Shown: positions 35,322-46,079 of the stretch, piece by piece | How the letters are laid out: the number at the start of each line of letters is the position of its first letter | How positions within the stretch are numbered: position 1 is the first letter of the stretch | From: Puccinia triticina | Taxonomy: Eukaryota; Basidiomycota; Pucciniomycetes; Pucciniales; Pucciniaceae | Reading direction: 5' to 3' | Assembly: GCF_026914185.1 (NCBI RefSeq) | Contig: NC_070568.1 | Location: forward strand, 1,488,001-1,552,000 | DNA length: 64,000 nt | Notes under the pieces: generated by a model | Database searches by the model: none | What the model was told of the DNA's origin: nothing | The model's input: only the letters and a program-made list of their open reading frames with translations | Program-made: the position numbers and the translations under genes

Positions 35322-36809
35322 TCAATGTTTGATTTGCATGCTGAGCGTTTCAATTGAGTTGAAAAAATTTTTGTTGAAGAAAGTCTTGGTGTGTTTAATT
35401 GATTTCTGTTTCTCTCTCAGACTATCTATGAATTCTTTTCTGAATTTTTCCATCCACATTTCTAACAAATTCCAAACAGGTGCTTTGAGGTTTCTCCAAT
35501 TTCCCCCTCCAATCACCTGATTTTGAATCCTGTTCCATTTGTTGGTAAGGATAGTGCTGCTGGACATGCATTCTGTGTTGGCTGGGAAAGCAAGTTCTTC
35601 ATAGATGTTGAATGCTTTGTCTAATTCTGAACCAATATTACATTCCTCTTGTGAGCTTGGAACAATAGTGCTGATCATTTCAACAAAGAATAAGTATGTG
35701 TAAACTGTCTTTGACATATCATTATCAGGAGATTTGGATTCTCTCATATCAAGAAGTTCTAACTTCCTCATTATCTCTTGTGCTTTTTCTTTATTGAAAT
35801 TTGGCTGCTTCAACCAATGTGCTAACCAATTCTTTCTATTCAACCAAAGTATTTCTTGAGATCTGTAAAAAAGTTTTGGGAAAGTTTCTTCATCCTCAAC
35901 TTTTTGCGCAGGATTTCCGTTTTGGGGTAATAAGGTAGAATGTGTGCATCCAACGCCACCAACAACATGATGATAGTCAATGAATTGACCCTCTGTCATT
36001 AGTAATTTTCCTTGTCCTGAAACCCCCTCATCTGAGAGTATCTTAATCAAACTGATAATTTCTTCACACATGAACAGTTTCTGTGAAGCTGATTTGTGAA
36101 CAGTAAATATTTGAGTGTTAATACTCAACATTTCTTGCATTAACTTGTTTTTTGGACCCATATATTTGTCACTGCTAATGTTTGGAATGAAGCCTATGGA
36201 ATTGACATCTTTTCTTGAAGGATTGGATTGGGACATGGCACTAAAATGCCCAAATGAATTCAGAGGAAAAGGGATCTGATTTCTCATTGAACGGTATAAT
36301 TTGTAAGGCCTAGCTTCAAGCTGAAAAGGAACAATTGAAGCACCAGAAAAAGAAAATTTTGGATGTGGAATGGTAGGCACAATTTTATCAGAGCTTTTCC
36401 GCTTGATATTGGTATTTGGGGTTTGAATAGGTAGTAATTTCCCTCTCCGTGATGTATGGCTAATAGGAGGCTTTTGCAGGTTGAAGATTATTTACTTTGG
36501 TTTGATGGGGGAACTCTTGATTCTACCAGGTGAGATCAGTTGATCCACTATGTCTATCACGGGGGGTTCCACATTCAGATCAAAATTGAGGACATCAAAT
36601 CTTTGAGAATTTGTAGAAGGGATTTGTGATTGGGAGTCAAGAGGTGCTGTTCTGTAAAGACTGCATTGCTTGTGACTTCCTGGGGTTTTTTGATCCACTT
36701 CGGGAGTTTTTTGGTTGGATGCAAAGTCCTGCAAAAAGTCTATGGTTGCATAGCAGATGTTGGCAATCAGAAAGAAGCCTGCCAAAAGCCAAAAAATGCT
36801 AATTGGCAT
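35322..36809 (-). pseudogene. Predicted secreted protein of unknown family, frame broken by one TAA
   Basis: The ATG at 36809 opens a clear signal peptide of about 21 residues (hydrophobic core IFWLLAGFFLIANICYA) and a 105-codon frame to TAA at 36492-36494. The same frame then continues 389 codons to 35322, with a tryptophan-rich segment (ILWLNRKNWLAHWLKQ) and an N-terminal hydroxylated/charged linker. Either the TAA is a genuine nonsense mutation, or a 36-bp GTAAAT...TTAG intron spanning it restores the frame; 36 bp would be shorter than any other intron seen here. No domain is recognised. The layout (signal peptide, lineage-specific body) is that of a candidate secreted effector or wall protein; function is unknown. 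Confidence 0.5.
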
Positions 36810-37694
36810 CCTACTGCTTGTGCCTCCAAAAATTTGGTGTGGTAGGGAGGTTCTATGGCATGAGTGAAATGATTCTCAGATTTGTTTTTTTGATAAACTT
36901 GTGAAGTTGAACCAGCAGGTTAGGAGTTGTAACATCCAAAAGGAAAGCAGTTTCAAGTTTCAACTTGGAAACTAGTTTTTCAGGTTGATACAGGAGATTG
37001 TACACATGTTTTTATGAACTTGGGATTTGTTATCAGGGTTGTATTTCCTGCTAATTTCAAACCTGTTTCAAAAGCCTTCCCCAGATTGGATTCAATTTTT
37101 CAACAACCTGCCCCAGATTGGATTCACTGTTAATGTCAGCCTGTATGTCACTAACCATGTAACATGAGATTATGACTAGCAAGTTGATAGTATCTAGAAA
37201 GTGCCAAGGATGGCCAATAGGATTTTGATAAGAACTGTAAAATGTTTCACACAACCATTGGATGACTTCCCCTCAAGATCTGTGGGCCTCCCAGAAGGTT
37301 CTAGAGCACAAAAAGCTAGATTTCCCTGTAAAAATCTAGACTTTTTGCCTCTAAACCAACATCTGCAGGCATCCCAGATTTCATGGGAACTCGTGACTTA
37401 GAGTTGATACAACACAATTTTATCACATTTGAAATCCTACATGTTCTTTTTCACAATAAAGCAAAGGAGATATTGTGAAGTACTAATGTATCTATGTTGT
37501 TGAGGGTAACAGAGGTGACACATAACCAAGTGAGAGATATGTCAGTGATATGGGCAAGGACCAAGTCCAATCATACATTTCAGGAAAGCATAATGATCAT
37601 TCAGTGAGGAATTATCACAGTGAGGGGAACAACTACACTATATACATGTACAATATAGGCTAAGTTGTGGGTGCATAGATTAAAAGCATACTAC
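36810..37694. other. Intergenic stretch
   Basis: No gene. It contains the dispersed repeat at 37253-37385; the rest is AT-rich. Confidence 0.5.
37253..37385 (+). repeat. Dispersed repeat copy (GGCCTCCCAGAAG/CTAGATTTCC family)
   Basis: The ordered blocks TTGGATGACTTCCC, GGGCCTCCCAGAAG, AAAAGCTAGATTTCCCTG and AAAAATCTAGACTTTTTG are shared with 61848-61975 (same strand) and 26396-26500 (opposite strand). Confidence 0.75.
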
Positions 37695-38161
37695 CAACAC
37701 TGGGTCGCTACGCTATTTCAGCGCTACGCGTTAGCGTAGCGGCAAAAAGCGCCCATCTATTTTGCATAGCGTTAGCGCGCTGTTAGCGCCGCTATGCTGC
37801 GCTAATTTTCAGCGGCGCTAACAGCGCGCCAATTCTTTGTTAGCGTTAGCGCGCCGCTACAGTCGCTACGCTACGCTGCGCTGCGCTACAGCGCTTTTAG
37901 CGGAAAAAAATCCCTTTTTTCCCGCTGAAGGCGCTGTAGCGCAGCGTAGCGCGCGCTCTTTTGCGCTCTGCATGTGTAGCGTTAGCGCAATTGCGCGCAT
38001 CTGCGCTAACGCTACGCTATCAGCTAAAATAGCTGCGCACCGCGTGCGCGTAGCGTTAGCGCATATCCGTGCAATTGCGCTAACGCTACGCTAAAAAATA
38101 GCGCATTTTTGCTGCGCTACGCTACGCTAACCGCTATGGTTAGCGTGGCGACCCAGTGTTG
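37695..38161. mobile_element. 467-bp MITE built of GCTACGC/GCGTAGC motifs
   Basis: Terminal inverted repeats CAACACTGGGTCGC(T/C)ACGCTA are flanked by the perfect 7-bp direct repeat ATACTAC (37688-37694 and 38162-38168). Almost the whole interior consists of GCTACGC, TAGCGTTAGCGC and their complements, making many overlapping hairpins. It has no ORF of its own; the 85-codon frame through it is translated repeat. Confidence 0.85.
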
Positions 38162-38168
38162 ATACTAC

Positions 38169-39017
38169 GTAGGGAAATACTAATACACTATCTCAACACC
38201 ATGGGACAAAATGTTGGAACTGGGCTGAGAAAATAGATAAAGAAGAAAAGGGAAATGGCAATGGTGCTGGGAAAATGGCCACAGATGTGTGGGAAGAAAA
38301 AGAAACAGGAAACAGGCAATAAAACCGGTGGACTCGAAGTACACCAGATAATAAAAAATGCTGTAATGACAATCTGGGTTGAGCCACAGTAATGCCAATT
38401 CACACAACCACTCGTGAATTCCCCTGTATTTTAAAGCTTGCTACCTCTCAAGAGTTACCTACAAGTAGAAAAGGGTGGATCATTCAAGGCCCAGAAAGCA
38501 GGACGCTGGCAAACTTCTGCTGAAGAAGCTCATGTAACGCATAGCAACATCAATTTTGTTTCAAAAATGATGCTCATGAAAATTTGCAATTTGGTAGCAA
38601 TTTTAGAATTTTTTTTGAGCTGACATACTCATGTAGTTTCTCAGAGTTGGTAACAAAATTGCTTCAGGTCAGCGAAGAATGTACTTAGCAGGCTAAAAAA
38701 AAGTTGCAAAAAACTTCAAATGTCTGAAAATCAAACAGTGTTGAAGATTATCTGTGTGAAAATAATTGCTTATATGATATTAAAAATGGGTTTGCAAGCA
38801 CAAAACTCAATTTTCCCCAAAGCAAAAGTGCATTTTGGCCCAGATTTTCATGAGGGGTTCAATAGAGGCTTGCCAGGGTCCTCAGAACACCCCCCCCCCA
38901 GAATCATTATTGAATCCATGAATACTTGCTTGTAAATCTTTCCAGCTGTATAAAAGAATTCAGGTATGTGAGCTGGGCCGGGTCATAATCCCCCATTTGT
39001 GCGTTGACGTCATCGTT

Positions 39018-39018
<1 letters not shown>
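38169..39018. other. Intergenic stretch upstream of the tRNA gene
   Basis: No gene or repeat recognised; AT-rich with a C9 run near 38890. Confidence 0.4.

Positions 39019-39099
<81 letters not shown>
39019..39099 (+). tRNA. tRNA-Ser (GCU)
   Basis: The class II cloverleaf folds fully. The acceptor stem GACACTA pairs with TGGTGTC (one G-U). The D-arm lies in an A box TGTCCGAGTGGTTAAGG. The anticodon stem CGCCC/GGCG holds GCT in the loop. A long variable arm (GTAGGTTTACCTGC) follows, and the T-arm has the GAGTTCGAATCTC B box, ending with discriminator G. The long variable arm and the G discriminator agree with a serine tRNA. No intron is present. Confidence 0.95.
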
Positions 39100-39105
39100 A
39101 ACATC

Positions 39106-39109
39106 TTTT
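39106..39109 (+). terminator. RNA polymerase III terminator (T4)
   Basis: TTTT lies 7 bases after the tRNA 3' end. The 250 bp beyond hold no gene. Confidence 0.6.
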
Positions 39110-39363
39110 GCCTCCCGTCGGGCATCCCCACTCGTCATGTCCCTGCTGGGTGGCGATTGTCGTTTTTGCGAGGACAAACAAAGAATGCACCTTATATCCT
39201 TTTCACCATCTCCTCATGTGGATGGGCAGTTCCTTCTGGATGGAAGGAAGTTCTGCTGTGCGTCGGAGGAACGAGTGTATGGCGCTTTACCCATAGGGAC
39301 TTGTGAGGTGTGCTCCGTGGAGGAGCCGTCACATTCACTCGGCCGATCGAAGCGAGCTTAACA

Positions 39364-39407
39364 AAGCCTCTCCGAGGAGGCGCGAAGCGTCTCCGAAGGA
39401 GAGGCTT
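39364..39407. repeat. Hairpin repeat AAGCCTCTCC...GGAGAGGCTT
   Basis: One base different from the hairpin at 8643-8688 inside the loop. The flanking sequence diverges. About 490 bp between it and the helicase start hold no gene. Confidence 0.8.
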
Positions 39408-39903
39408 ACCTCCAATGTCGCACCATTGGCCCTACAGACTTGAGAATTTCTTGTAAAAAACAGCATATTTCTTTTGAAAATGATTTGAAAAGTGTAGTTT
39501 ATGGTTTAAAGAAAAACTGAATAGACATACTTGTAGCCTACCATCTCACCTTTCATTCCACATTTTTTTTACCCTATTCCCCCCCCATAATTACTGCTCC
39601 AATCCACTTCTACTGAAGTGGTGTTTCAGGAATTTTCGAACTCACAAAATTTGAAATTTTCTGAGCTCTCGGATCTCCGAACGTCGGATCATGTAGCATC
39701 TCACGGGTTTTATTATACATGCATAGTATCAGATAGTATCTGTTCCCCAATAAAAAAAATTGATCGGCTTGCCGCTCTTATAGTACATAGTGCATGGGAT
39801 GATCGGGGATGGTCCTTACTCGATGAAGACTTGAGACACACATTATCTGGCAACAAAAGTGTAACAAGACCTGAAAACCCACATAGAGCAAGACACCGAC
39901 AAG

Positions 39904-42328
39904 ATGATTAGACCCAAGAAGTCCCCGCCAAAATCAAGCCTGCAAAAGTCAACCGGCGGCATGACCGTTCTGAAGAAACTTCTTGGGCAGAAAGACGATG
40001 CGCTGAAGAACGAAATCGCCAGTGAGGCTAAGAAGTTTTACGATGGTCAAGATGCGAAGCCACTTCAAGTAGAGACAGTCGCAAGCCTTGCCCGAGGCAA
40101 AAGTACATTTCTTCTGGCTGGCACCGGATTTGGCAAGTCTAGGATTCCGGAGATGTATCATATGCTCCTGCCGCGCAAATCCAAGCCAGTTATAGTGGTA
40201 CTTAACCCACTCGATGCCTTAGGCGACAACCAAGTCGAAGAGAAGAAGGGAAAATTTACGGCAATCAATCTCACAAAAATGACATTCAACCCAGCGGTCG
40301 CGGAAGAGATCAAGAAGGGAGTGTACAGCTTTGTGTACCTCAGCCCTGAAATTTTTCTCAACAGTAAACTATGGGACTCGGTCTATTTCAGCTCAGAGTT
40401 TCAGGAACGACTTGGCCTTGTTGTTGTTGATGAGGCTCATATGATATACATATGGGGCCTTGTTGAGAGCTCTAACTGAAGGAAGCAGTTCTCAATACTT
40501 GTCCGACATCAAGATATTGGCATCTTTCGCCCATCCTGCGGGGACCTAGCGCGGCATCTACAATGCCGAAATAACGTTCCTATCCTCCTCTTGTCTGCAA
40601 CTTGCCGTCCGCTAGCCGTCAATTCGATTCTAAAAAGTCTCAAGTTGACTATTGATCTTATTAACATCATTCGAGGCGAGTTGACCCGGTCAGAAATTAG
40701 GATCGTCCGCATCAACATGAACAGCTCTTTGAAATCAAATCTGGACCTGTTGAATGCTTTCCCCGCAGAATACCAGACAGCAAACAATGATCTCGTCCCT
40801 ATGTTGATTTACAGCGGCACACGAGCACGTACTCTGACTGTTTTGGAGGTATTGGACATTGCCCGTGGTACTCCTGGCAGCTGTCGCAATCCTAAAAACA
40901 TGTTAGCAAGGCGGTATCACTCAACCACGGGAAATAAAGACAAGGACGATTGTGTTTCAGATTTTTCAGAAGAACGGTTTCCTATCATATCTGCTACGAT
41001 GGCGCTGGGATTGGGACAGAATTGGAAGCGCGTAAGGAGTGTAATACACATGGGGAGGGGGGATCCAGCAAACATATGTCAAATGATCGGAAGGTGTGCT
41101 CGCCTTTTACCCCTTTTGCAATTTACTTTTAGAATCAATATTAATTTTTTTTGACCACAGGTGTGGGAGAGACGGCAAAGGCGGGTTGGCCATCCTTTTC
41201 GTGGAGACTAATCGCAAAGGAGGAAAGAATTGTATCGAGGATTTTTCTGATGTCCACAAGCAGTCCGACGACGACCGTATGGATGCCCTCGCTGTTACAC
41301 CCGTCTGTCTTCGAGTGGCTTTGTACGGCATGGACAACGAGCATGGCTACATACCTCTTTCAAAAGAAGATCCCAATGTCGTTAAAGAAATTCGTCGATA
41401 CGAATCAGCGGGTTTTCCAAAATGTCGATGCTCCAACTGCATGGTCGAGGAAGGTATCACACTCATCAAAAATTTGAAAAATCTAAACAAAAACAACTTC
41501 GATGACGCTATCATGGATGCTTCACCGTTTCCGGAAGATGGGAATGACCCAAAGAAAAAAAAAACTCGATCTGCCGGCAAAGACGTGCTTGGAGACAATG
41601 CAGAACTTGCAGCTACTTTCAAAGCTCATATGATCAGCGCGTTTACTGAATTCTATGAGAAAATAAAGCATCCCTCAGCACGATTTTCGGCTCCTGAGTT
41701 ATCTCGAGATCATCATGCTCAGGCTGTAGTGCAAAATCTACCTAGTATTGAAAACACCGAAGAATTGAATGATATTATTGGCGGAGAAACTGTGACGGGA
41801 CAGCTGGATCTATTGATGAATATAATTACAAACTTCAAGACTGATCCGCTGTACAATGAACACATGGAAAACCAAAGAAAAAGGAGACTGGAAGCTGAAG
41901 AACTGAAAAAACAGAAGAAACGAGAGTATGGCGCTCAATACCGGGCAAACAAACGAGCTCGACTCCTTGCCGATCGCCAAGAACAAGAAACGCTGGTTCC
42001 GGAAGGACAGGGACGATTTCAAGAACAAGAGACACAGAATCAGGGGGCGGCGGGACAACACCAAGAGCCCGACACGCAGGTTTCAGGAGAGGAGAGGCCA
42101 GATGATAATCGATTGTGTGTTGCCGGAAAGCTTCAACCGGTGCAGATGGATGATGGTACAAATCAATTTGATGCAGATGAGATACGAAAGAGGAAGAATT
42201 GGGAATATGCGGTTCGATGGCAGGCAAACAAAAAAGCTCGACTTCTTGCGGAGAAGGAAGCAATTAGGGTGGCTGCCGATCAAGAAGCCGCGGAAACCAT
42301 GGCGAAAGAACCAACCGAAGCTCTTTGA
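39904..42328 (+). pseudogene. RecQ-like DEAH helicase (transposon-type), one in-frame TGA
   Basis: Exons 39904-41093 and 41161-42328 give 785 codons. The frame shows a RecQ-type Q motif (KPLQVETVASLARGKS), Walker A TGFGKS near residue 74-79, DEAH in VVVDEAHMIYIWG near 178, motif III LLLSATCRP and motif VI QMIGRCGRDG, which is formed only by splicing the intron at 41094-41160. After the helicase core comes a cysteine cluster CRCSNC, resembling the RecQ zinc site, then a basic/acidic coiled tail with two related KKREYGAQYRANKRARLL and RKNWEYAVRWQANKKARLL repeats. TGA at 40477-40479 interrupts the frame just after the DEAH box, with clean homology continuing behind it. RecQ helicases unwind DNA 3' to 5'. 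Here the setting (tail-to-tail with a DUF6589 gene, 37 bp apart) suggests a mobile or telomere-linked role. Confidence 0.85.
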
Positions 42329-42365
42329 ATGGAGGTGCCGCAACCGAACCAGATTGTTTACTTGT

Positions 42366-45239
42366 TTACATTTCAAATGGGGATGTTTCTCGCTCTTCGT
42401 TTTCCGCTGTTTCATAATCAATGTGTACTACACTATGGCTAGATTCCCCAGGTCCAGTTTCCCACATAAAATGCATCTTGAAACGATTCAATTTTGAGTC
42501 TTTTCGACTGATCTCGTCCTGCAAATTCATGAGCCCTAAGTGTAGGGTATCTTTGCAATCTGGAACCACATGAGCTGAGGAATCCAGAGAAAATTGGTCA
42601 AGTATGTCATTGTTCCGTGCCATGCGCAAGAAGTTTTCAAGGGAAAGTGCGGTAATATCATTTTTGTGTGACTGGTAACATGAGTGCCTTTTTCCTTCTT
42701 CAAACTGAAAAAAAGTGATCGGAGCTAGAAATATGAATGCGAGAAAAGTCAGCCTTCTTCTATGAACACTGAAGCAACGGAATGGCTCTGACCAATGTCA
42801 TATTCAATGATAATAAGTCTTGAAGCCTTGCAATTTGAGTGCCAACTCCGGAGCGATTATATAGGAATTTGAGCATATAGTTTTGGCATTCAAGATGGTA
42901 ATCTTTGGAAACAAAGTGGTTCCGCCTGCCACTGGGGGAGATCAGAAGGCTGTGACGGATAAATTTACTGAGATCAGGCGGGAGTATGTGATTCAGGAGA
43001 AGAACCATGCGAGGAAGATATGATCAATAGTTGACTAGTCCGGTAAGGGCTTGTGACATTAGGCTCCAAATCTTCCACATATTCATTAACCGGCCAATGT
43101 CTCCTGCCTTCATGGCACGGTTAGCTTCTACTATAGTTGCAAAATCGTGCAGGCGAATTAAAACCGCATGTAATTTCAAAGAGTCTTCTTTCGTGACAGC
43201 TCGCCTAGCTTGCGGAGAGAAAAATTGATCGTAGCACTCCTCAACAATTGTGTTCCACTCATCAGTTGGTATCCTGTCCACTTCTTCGGTCACTGGGTCT
43301 CTTTCAGTGCGCATAATGACTCTAAAAGACGGAGTCATGATTTCAATTCAAAAGTACAACATTAATCAAGATGTCCCACTGAAACACGCACCTAAGACAA
43401 TAAAATATTGTTGCCTCGTGTGCTTTTTCGATATTTTTCATCATCAAAGTAAAGTCCTTCTTTGATGCCGCCTTGTCAGATGGGATGCCGAGTGCGTGCA
43501 AATACTGCCACGTTCCCAAGTCGTTTGTTTTGCTCGGATCTCCAAAATGTGAAGTTAGGATGTTCTGTGAGATGTTCCATAAAGTGTGTGACGAGCCAAG
43601 CTGCATAGTGATATTTAATAGCGCATGATCAGCGTATGCGCTGGGTGATCTAAGAGCTCGAAGCGAGTTAATATTTTGACACGTCCCCAAGTCACCGTCC
43701 ATAACTTGGAGGCGGGAGCAGAATTCTTTGGCTGTGAGACCTGATTGTTGAATTATCGATTCTAAAACTTGCCCGACTCCTTCCGCCGAATTATCAGAAG
43801 CATCCATAAGTTTAAGCATCTGGATATTGGGTGGTGAACAGTCGATCAATTCAACTGCTGGTGGATTTGAGGGGATGGCTAATTTTATGTTTGTCAGTTT
43901 GGCAATATACTGGCACATGACACGTGAGATTTGACTCTTCATTACTGATTTGAAATGTGTGTCTTCCTCGGGGGTTGGCAAAAACATACTAGGACGAATC
44001 TTCAAGTTGGGAATTTCACTAAGAGCATCATAGTAGGCTTTCAAGGTCAACTGCGAAGGGTCTAGAGACTCGAGAAGGACAGGATTGGGATTGTGGATAT
44101 AACCCCATGTACCATGAAACATCATAGAGCGATGGCCCACACCATGAGTATGAACACGCTCTTCGATATCTAGGTTATCAATACAGATGCTGGGGCCAAT
44201 GACAAAGTTGGATTTGATTTTCATCAAGGTGCGTATATCACGCGCTGCACCAGTTGATGAGCATGTAAGAGCTTTGAGAGCAGTTTGACGTGAAGAGGTT
44301 AAGCCAATTAGATGCAAGTAGTCATTGACAACCTCCGATACGCCTCCCGCCACAAATCGTACGCTGTTGAAGAGCTGCAAACCATTGCACCGCCGATTCT
44401 TTGCAAAAGCAACCTGTGCACAAATGGTAGCTGCAATCTTTAAAAAGCGTAAAAAAATGGCATCAGACACGGCTTGTGTGGCAAGAGTAGCCAAAAATGG
44501 TACATAACTAACTTTTTTCATCCAACAAGGCAATGTAGTACTGTTCTGGTACTGAATATCCTCCAATTCCATCAACGTGTTTTTGTCAGCGTTCACTACA
44601 TTTGGATTAACGAGTGGTTGATCGTCAGGAGGGGATGATTTGGTTTGATTTGATGGTTGAAGAGTCCCCATGACTGTATCAAAGAGGAAAGGCATGTGAA
44701 CTTGGGTGAGCAATTCTTCTCGGGTGCACGCAGCATCATGATCAAAAAAAGATGGTTCAACAGTTTGGCTGCTTTGAAAACATCCGCCTGGGTAGTCTCC
44801 AGTTGGGGGGTTCTCGTTATTCAAGATCTGTATGGCCTAGGGCAACCAAAGAGATATGTCATTCTAAACTAATTCTACCATAAAATCCAATTCAAGAACT
44901 CACTTTGTTCTTGATGAATTCAAGCCAGCAAGCTTCACCAGTTCTAGTCTTGATGACTTGCTCCTTAACTGTTTGAATCATTTTAAGCGTGGAAGGCCAG
45001 CCATCGCGAGTGCCCCAATAACGCCGGCAAAACGCAAGGGTATCATTATCCCCAGTCAGAAACGCCACGATGAACTTCTTTGGTGTCAAATTGTACTTTG
45101 ACTTGAGGTGGTTACAACATTCCAAGGTTTTGGTTGCTAGCGTTTTTGATGGCTCGGGTTCAGGTGATAGGGATCGCTGGGATGGACACGGAGATGAATC
45201 AGTGGATGATGATTGCATGTCGATGTCATCAGTTGTCAT
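42366..45239 (-). pseudogene. DUF6589 family protein, one in-frame TGA
   Basis: Minus-strand exons 44904-45239, 43392-44836, about 42793-43321 and 42366-42704 give about 882 codons. The start is the ATG at 45239. Blocks typical of the fungal DUF6589 family are DNLDIEERVH, MMFHGTWGYIH, GDIGRLMNMWKIWSLM, LPPDLSKFIRHSLLISPSGR and FVSKDYHLECQNYMLKF. A TGA at 43024-43026 breaks the frame between GLVNY and SYLPR. The donor of the last intron is uncertain. DUF6589 has no assigned activity; the conserved DNxD and H-rich blocks would suit a nuclease or transposase-like fold, but that is speculation. The stop codons of this gene and of the RecQ-like gene face each other with 37 bp between. Confidence 0.8.
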
Positions 45240-45673
45240 ATTGGCTGATGATCTGCTTGGTGATGATTGAGGGAGGGGTTCGAGGACTTGTGTGTTTGTG
45301 TCAATGAAAGGGGTATTTCTGTAGGTACTTGTAAAAATCGTGCAACAATCATGATACTGGAGGGAGAGTATGCGCAAGCAAAGTATGTGCTTATGACCGG
45401 TTTTTTGTCCCAAAATATCCGGCCTAAAACGCGGCGGATTTGTTACAGAAATCCTGCACGGAACAAAATTTACAAGTTGTTTCTTGCCAGAGGGGAGGGA
45501 TAAAATGGTTTTTGAAATGGGGGAAAATTAGCTAAGATCCTGGTGATTCTAATGGTGCCAAAGGCAAGGAGGGAATCGGAAGTCTAGAGGGTGATATTGG
45601 GGAAAATGGGGGAGCGTAGGGTCCTCCCTGCCATTTGTCTTGATCCTGTAGGGCGAGACATGCGACTTTAGAG
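45240..45673. other. Upstream region of the DUF6589 gene
   Basis: The frame stays open upstream of the ATG but has no further ATG. I see no other feature and no clear terminal repeat of a larger element. Confidence 0.4.
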
Positions 45674-45678
45674 GCAAG

Positions 45679-46057
45679 TATAAGACACTGCAATCTTACA
45701 GTGAATGGAAACTGGGCGGTACAGTTCCGTCACGGGTTAGCTATCGGCACTCGCGGATTCCGGTCTCCAATCTCGGTATGATAATTGCATAAGATGAAGG
45801 AAAAGCATACTAACCTGGGCGGTACAGTTCCGTCACGGGTTAGCTATCGGCACTCGCGGATTCCGGTCTCCAATCTCGGTGAGGAAAGAGATTGGAGCCG
45901 GGGCGCGGGATTTGCCAGACTAAGTACATGATTTTAGACCTAACCGGATGACTAAGCTTGACTATCACTACCTAGGTTATGGTTCTACATACATAGTTAT
46001 GCTCTTGTAGTTTATGTAATCTTGCATCTTCCTGTTTCTTCCGGTTGTACTCCAACA
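45679..46057 (-). repeat. 3' LTR of copia-2 (379 bp) with internal duplication
   Basis: A 64-bp segment beginning TGGGCGGTACAGTTCCGTCA is present twice within the LTR, about 105 bp apart. In element orientation the LTR starts TGTTGGAG and ends GTCTTATA, a non-canonical TG...TA pair. Confidence 0.9.
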
Positions 46058-46079
46058 CCCCCCCCAAAGATTAAAAAAA

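Noticed and set aside
37837..38094. 85-codon Ala/Arg-rich ORF
   Set aside because: Translation of the GCTACGC repeat within the MITE.
39411..45678. Terminal inverted repeats for the RecQ-DUF6589 unit
   Set aside because: Compared the upstream flanks of both genes by eye; only weak CAGGA(A/T)TT-like similarity, not above chance.
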